This document shows, one piece after another, positions 22,336 through 25,160 of a stretch of DNA of 25,160 nt. How positions within the stretch are numbered: the first letter of the stretch is position 1; each line of letters starts with the position of its first letter. A program made the translations under genes and the position numbers. Source of the DNA: Clostridia bacterium. GTDB lineage: Bacteria; Bacillota; Clostridia; Peptostreptococcales; Anaerovoracaceae. The stretch spans positions 1 to 25,160 of the forward strand of contig CAAFTW010000013.1 of assembly GCA_900766045.1 (NCBI GenBank), in the 5' to 3' direction. The notes beneath the pieces were generated by a model, which was not told the origin of the DNA, did no database searches, and saw only the letters and a program-made list of their open reading frames with translations.

Positions 22336-22860
22336 ATGATAACGTTATTCATCAAAGATTGCAATCATCAAATCACACAGGAATATTATGATCGTGTAAT
22401 TCATTCCATCTCGATCCATCAGCTTCGTTGTTCCTGCGGCCATTCCGGCTGCATGATCATCCACGGATATTACAGGCGTCATCTTAAAACATCGAACGGC
22501 ATCATTCAGCTTCAGATCACACGAGTCCGCTGCACCGATTGCGGTGCAACACACGCGCTGCTGCTTTCTTCTATCGTGCCGTATTCACAGATCGCCCTGT
22601 CTGTTCAGATCAAAATTATTCAGGCCTTTCATTCCGGAAGTGACCGGAATGCTTTCTGTACCCTCGATGATACTATCGATGAAAATCATGTGAAATCAAT
22701 TCTTCTTCGTTACCAAAGACATTGGCTGGAACGAATCCGTGCTGTTTCGACAATGGCAAAACCAGTTAATGAACTGATCTGCATTTGTTTTTCACATTAT
22801 GCAAGGCAGTTCATGCAAATTCACAGGACCTTCAATACACTTTTTACGGGAACCACATAG
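22336..22860 (+). CDS. DUF6431-like zinc-finger protein of the transposon
   Basis: About 174 residues. It opens with MITLFIKDCNHQITQEYY, then a cysteine group LRCSCGHSGCMIIHGYYRR and a CTDCGATHALL pair, spaced as in a zinc ribbon; HSGSDRNAF and RYQRHWLERI follow, and the C-terminal RQFMQIHRTFNTLF segment is family-like. This fits the DUF6431 group found beside transposases in Bacillota. Neither this ATG nor an upstream ATG at 22255 has a clear ribosome site; the later one was chosen because the extra 27 residues look random. A role in end or target recognition is inferred from position and zinc motif only. Confidence 0.72.
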   Translation: MITLFIKDCNHQITQEYYDRVIHSISIHQLRCSCGHSGCMIIHGYYRRHLKTSNGIIQLQITRVRCTDCGATHALLLSSIVPYSQIALSVQIKIIQAFHSGSDRNAFCTLDDTIDENHVKSILLRYQRHWLERIRAVSTMAKPVNELICICFSHYARQFMQIHRTFNTLFTGTT

Positions 22861-22923
22861 CATTACCTGAAATTGGTTCTTTGTTCTCCTAAACTGAAAA
22901 CAGGGCACAGAAAGGAGGACAAC

Positions 22924-24168
22924 ATGCAGAAGAATAAACAACAGGATATCGCATTGATGCGCTATTCCGCCATCGCACCGCTCATCTCTGGTCTTTCTGA
23001 GGACTACCGCTCGATGAATGCCTACTTTCGTGCGGTGAGTGCAAAGGGTGTCATGGGGCCGGACGGTTCACTGCGTCATTATTCCCCTTGCACGATACAG
23101 AAATGGTATCTTGCTTATCAGAAATCGGGATTCGAGGCCCTGGTGCCAAAAGGAAGGTCAGACTGCGGAGTCAGCCGAAAACTGGATCAGGATCTGCAGG
23201 AAGAGATTCGTTATCTGAAACGTACCTATCCACGTCTTTCTGCCGCGGCGATTTACCGGCAGCTGCAGGATCGGGGATCCATTACCAAAAAGCAGGTATC
23301 CGAATCCACCATCCTGCGGTTCGTCAATCAGATCGTACTGCAGGAGCAAATGAACACCGGGCAGGATATGCGTCGTTATGAACGTCCGCATATCAATGAG
23401 GTATGGTGCGGCGATTCCAGCGCCGGTCCCTGGCTTCGGACAGAGGGCAGGAAGAAACACCGTGTTTATGTGATTGCCCTGATCGATGACGCCAGTCGGT
23501 TCGTTACCGGAGCAGATGTCTTTTTTAATGATACGTTCGTTAACCTGATGTCGGTTATTCGGTCCGCAGTATCCAAATATGGCATTCCGGCTATGTTTAA
23601 CTTCGATAACGGTGGAGCCTACAGGAATCGGCAAATGGAACTGCTTGCAGCAAGAATTGGAACGACGATCAATTACTGTCAGCCGTATGCACCAGTACAG
23701 AAAGCGAAGATCGAGCGCTGGTTCCGTACGATGAAAGACCAGTGGATGGCTTCTCTGGATATGCAGGACTATCATTCTCTGGATGAGGTCCGCGGGAGTC
23801 TGCTTGCTTATGTAAACATGTACAATCAAACCATTCATTCTTCTCTCGGAGGGAAAACACCGCAGGAGCGTTTTTTCAGTGAGCCGGAACGAATCAGGCG
23901 TCTTGCTCAGGAAAAAATCGACCGTTCCTTTCTGCTTGAAGTTGAAAGAAGAGTTTCTGCTGATTCTGTAATCACGATCGACAATGTCGAATATGAAGTC
24001 GACTGCCGATTCGCGAAACAGAAGATCACGATCCGCTATTCTCCGGATATGAAAAGCGTCTATGTGGTCGAATCGGAGGACGTGCTGACACCGGTTCATC
24101 TGCTCAACAAAACGGAGAATTCCCATGTGAAACGAGAGAAAATCCATTTATCCGGAGGTGATCGATAA
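22924..24168 (+). CDS. DDE transposase, Mu/TnsB-like rve integrase fold
   Basis: A 414-residue protein. Residues 1-130 hold helix-turn-helix regions (YSPCTIQKWYLAYQKSGFEAL and PRLSAAAIYRQLQ). The catalytic core has Asp164 (WCGDSS), Asp228 (FNFDNGG) and Glu264 (KIERWFR), with 35 residues between the last two, the classic DDE spacing. A beta-rich C-terminal domain (VITIDNVEYEVDCRFA, about 358-373) resembles the Mu transposase C-terminal barrel. AAAGGAGG lies 5 nt before the chosen ATG. Its TAA shares one base with the ATG of the ATPase gene, so the two are coupled. All catalytic residues are intact, so the enzyme could be active. Confidence 0.93.
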   Translation: MQKNKQQDIALMRYSAIAPLISGLSEDYRSMNAYFRAVSAKGVMGPDGSLRHYSPCTIQKWYLAYQKSGFEALVPKGRSDCGVSRKLDQDLQEEIRYLKRTYPRLSAAAIYRQLQDRGSITKKQVSESTILRFVNQIVLQEQMNTGQDMRRYERPHINEVWCGDSSAGPWLRTEGRKKHRVYVIALIDDASRFVTGADVFFNDTFVNLMSVIRSAVSKYGIPAMFNFDNGGAYRNRQMELLAARIGTTINYCQPYAPVQKAKIERWFRTMKDQWMASLDMQDYHSLDEVRGSLLAYVNMYNQTIHSSLGGKTPQERFFSEPERIRRLAQEKIDRSFLLEVERRVSADSVITIDNVEYEVDCRFAKQKITIRYSPDMKSVYVVESEDVLTPVHLLNKTENSHVKREKIHLSGGDR

Positions 24169-24971
24169 TGGAATATACCATTCGCTATGGACTGGAATTT
24201 GATCCTTTTCTTAAGAACTCGAAAGAGATCCTGTTTTCCGGAAGCGAATTCAGGGAAGCGGAATTCCGCCTGGATTACCTGGCGAAAACGAAAGGATTCG
24301 GTGTGCTGACGGGGGCACCGGGCAGAGGAAAAACAACAGCCGTCCGTGACTGGTCTTCCCGGCTGAATCCATCCCTGTTTCAGGTTGTCTATACTAGCCT
24401 TTCTACACTTACGGTAAGTGAATTTTACCGAAATCTTGCCCGTTCCCTTGGTGCACAACCATCCTTCAGGAAAACAGAAAATTTTATGGCGATTCGCAAC
24501 GAGATCACAAGACTTGCGCTGGACAAGAAAAAGACTCCGATTATTGTGATTGATGAAGCAAATTACATCAACAACGCTGTCCTCAATGACCTGAAAATCC
24601 TGTTTAATTTCGAAATGGATTCAAGGGACAGAGCTGCAATCCTTCTAGTAGGACTTCCGCAGCTTAACAATACGTTAAGGCTTGCAATCCACGAACCCCT
24701 GAGGCAGCGACTTGTCATGAACTACAATATGGAGGGCTTTACAAAAGAAGAGGGCCGGGAATATATTCAGAGGAAACTTGAAGGAGCAGGCTGCACCCAG
24801 TCCGTATTTGATGCTGGCGCGGTTGAAGCAATCCTGAATGCTTCTGAAGGAACCGCACGTGTGATCAGTAAATTATGTACTGCCTCACTCGTACTGGGAA
24901 ACAGTCTTGAAATGAATCAAATCACACCGGATATTGCCATGAAAGCCATTAATGACAGTACCCTTGGATAA
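24168..24971 (+). CDS. AAA+ ATPase of the transposon, TnsC/MuB/ExeA-like
   Basis: A 267-residue ATPase. Walker A is GAPGRGKTT (49-57), Walker B is IIVIDEA (125-131), a sensor-like LLVGLPQL segment lies near 158-165, and an arginine-rich helix, EPLRQRLVMNY, follows. A short C-terminal helical lid closes the protein. In Mu and Tn7 the partner ATPase binds target DNA and activates the transposase; the same role is likely here. The family is also close to ExeA-type ATPases. GGAGGTGATCGATA precedes the ATG. A terminator lies 36 nt past the stop. Confidence 0.92.
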   Translation: MEYTIRYGLEFDPFLKNSKEILFSGSEFREAEFRLDYLAKTKGFGVLTGAPGRGKTTAVRDWSSRLNPSLFQVVYTSLSTLTVSEFYRNLARSLGAQPSFRKTENFMAIRNEITRLALDKKKTPIIVIDEANYINNAVLNDLKILFNFEMDSRDRAAILLVGLPQLNNTLRLAIHEPLRQRLVMNYNMEGFTKEEGREYIQRKLEGAGCTQSVFDAGAVEAILNASEGTARVISKLCTASLVLGNSLEMNQITPDIAMKAINDSTLG

Positions 24972-25006
24972 TATCTTAAGTAAAAAACAAACAATCGTAA
25001 TGAAAC

Positions 25007-25040
25007 TCCCTGCATAAAAGAATCTGCAGGGAATTTTTCT
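25007..25040 (+). terminator. Terminator of the transposon operon
   Basis: TCCCTGCA (25007-25014) and TGCAGGGA (25025-25032) form an 8-bp stem followed by ATTTTTCT. Confidence 0.9.
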
Positions 25041-25055
25041 GCGAAGAAAAAATTG

Positions 25056-25068
25056 TGACGGATTAACA
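25056..25068 (-). repeat. Transposon right terminal inverted repeat
   Basis: TGACGGATTAACA is the inverse complement of the left end with one extra A. TCAAAG follows, holding the CAAAG flank. Confidence 0.75.
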
Positions 25069-25160
25069 TCAAAGAATTTGATCATAACCAACACATCAAG
25101 AGGAAACGATGTAAAACTAAATGACGTTTACAATACCATGTAATTCGCAGGACAACACCA

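Larger units (their letters stand above)
22116..25069 (+). mobile_element. Three-gene DDE/AAA+ transposon of about 2.95 kb
   Basis: The left end reads TGTTATCCGTCATTTTTT; the right end, read inwards, is TGTTAATCCGTCACAATTTTTT, so the ends match with a 1-nt and a 2-nt gap. CAAAG flanks both sides (22111-22115 and 25070-25074), fitting a 5-bp target duplication as made by Mu/Tn7-type transposases. Cargo is limited to three plus-strand genes: DUF6431-like protein, DDE transposase and AAA+ ATPase. The transposase/ATPase pair matches the MuA/MuB and TnsB/TnsC arrangement. The left end lies inside the integrase coding sequence. Exact right end is uncertain by one base. Confidence 0.85.

Noticed and set aside
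22116..25069. CRISPR-associated Tn7-like transposon
   Set aside because: No cas genes, CRISPR array or TniQ-like gene were found within the ends; only the three genes described.

Overview
The window looks like chromosomal DNA of a gut- or mouth-type Bacillota, most likely Clostridia in the Lachnospiraceae/Eubacteriales range. The grounds are AGGAGG-type ribosome sites before most genes, TTGACA/TATAAT promoters, many hairpin-plus-T-run terminators, and families common in that group (DUF1848, Cys-rich KTR, HxlR, TetR, a DUF6431-like transposon protein). This placement rests on family resemblance only; no rRNA or tRNA was found.

Layout. 1-2100: a ferredoxin/bicupin operon divergent from a Crp/Fnr-type regulator, with a perfect 14-bp palindrome between them. 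2095-6700: an XRE regulator overlapping a membrane protein gene, an MFS transporter, an extradiol (YgiD/DODA-like) dioxygenase divergent from an HxlR regulator, and a nitroreductase. 6936-10230: a two-gene ABC exporter of the MacB/FtsX type. 10231-11213: a 1-kb gene-free stretch holding five hairpins built on a shared TCGGGAA core. 11214-18182: a DUF1848 protein, a membrane GGDEF/PAS signalling protein, glucose-6-phosphate isomerase, an AT-rich gap with TTGGTA/TACCAA pairs, and an aldo/keto reductase with two Cys clusters. 18332-20546: a tightly overlapping tetR, Cys-rich KTR, GH13 amylase operon whose promoter carries two near-identical TetR-type operators. 20633-25160: a mobile region, in which an integrase/small DNA-binding-protein module has lost its integrase N-terminus at the edge of a 2.95-kb three-gene transposon (DUF6431-like zinc protein, DDE transposase, AAA+ ATPase) bounded by matching ends and a CAAAG flank.

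Five copies of an about 78-nt repeat (81-130, 131-208, 2009-2085, 6746-6808, 14346-14423) lie in one orientation, each just past the 3' end of a minus-strand gene. They and the TCGGGAA hairpin array are the parts least explained by known genes. The central region is mostly single-gene or two-gene transcription units for redox handling, sugar metabolism and efflux, each with its own local regulator; the right end is accessory.
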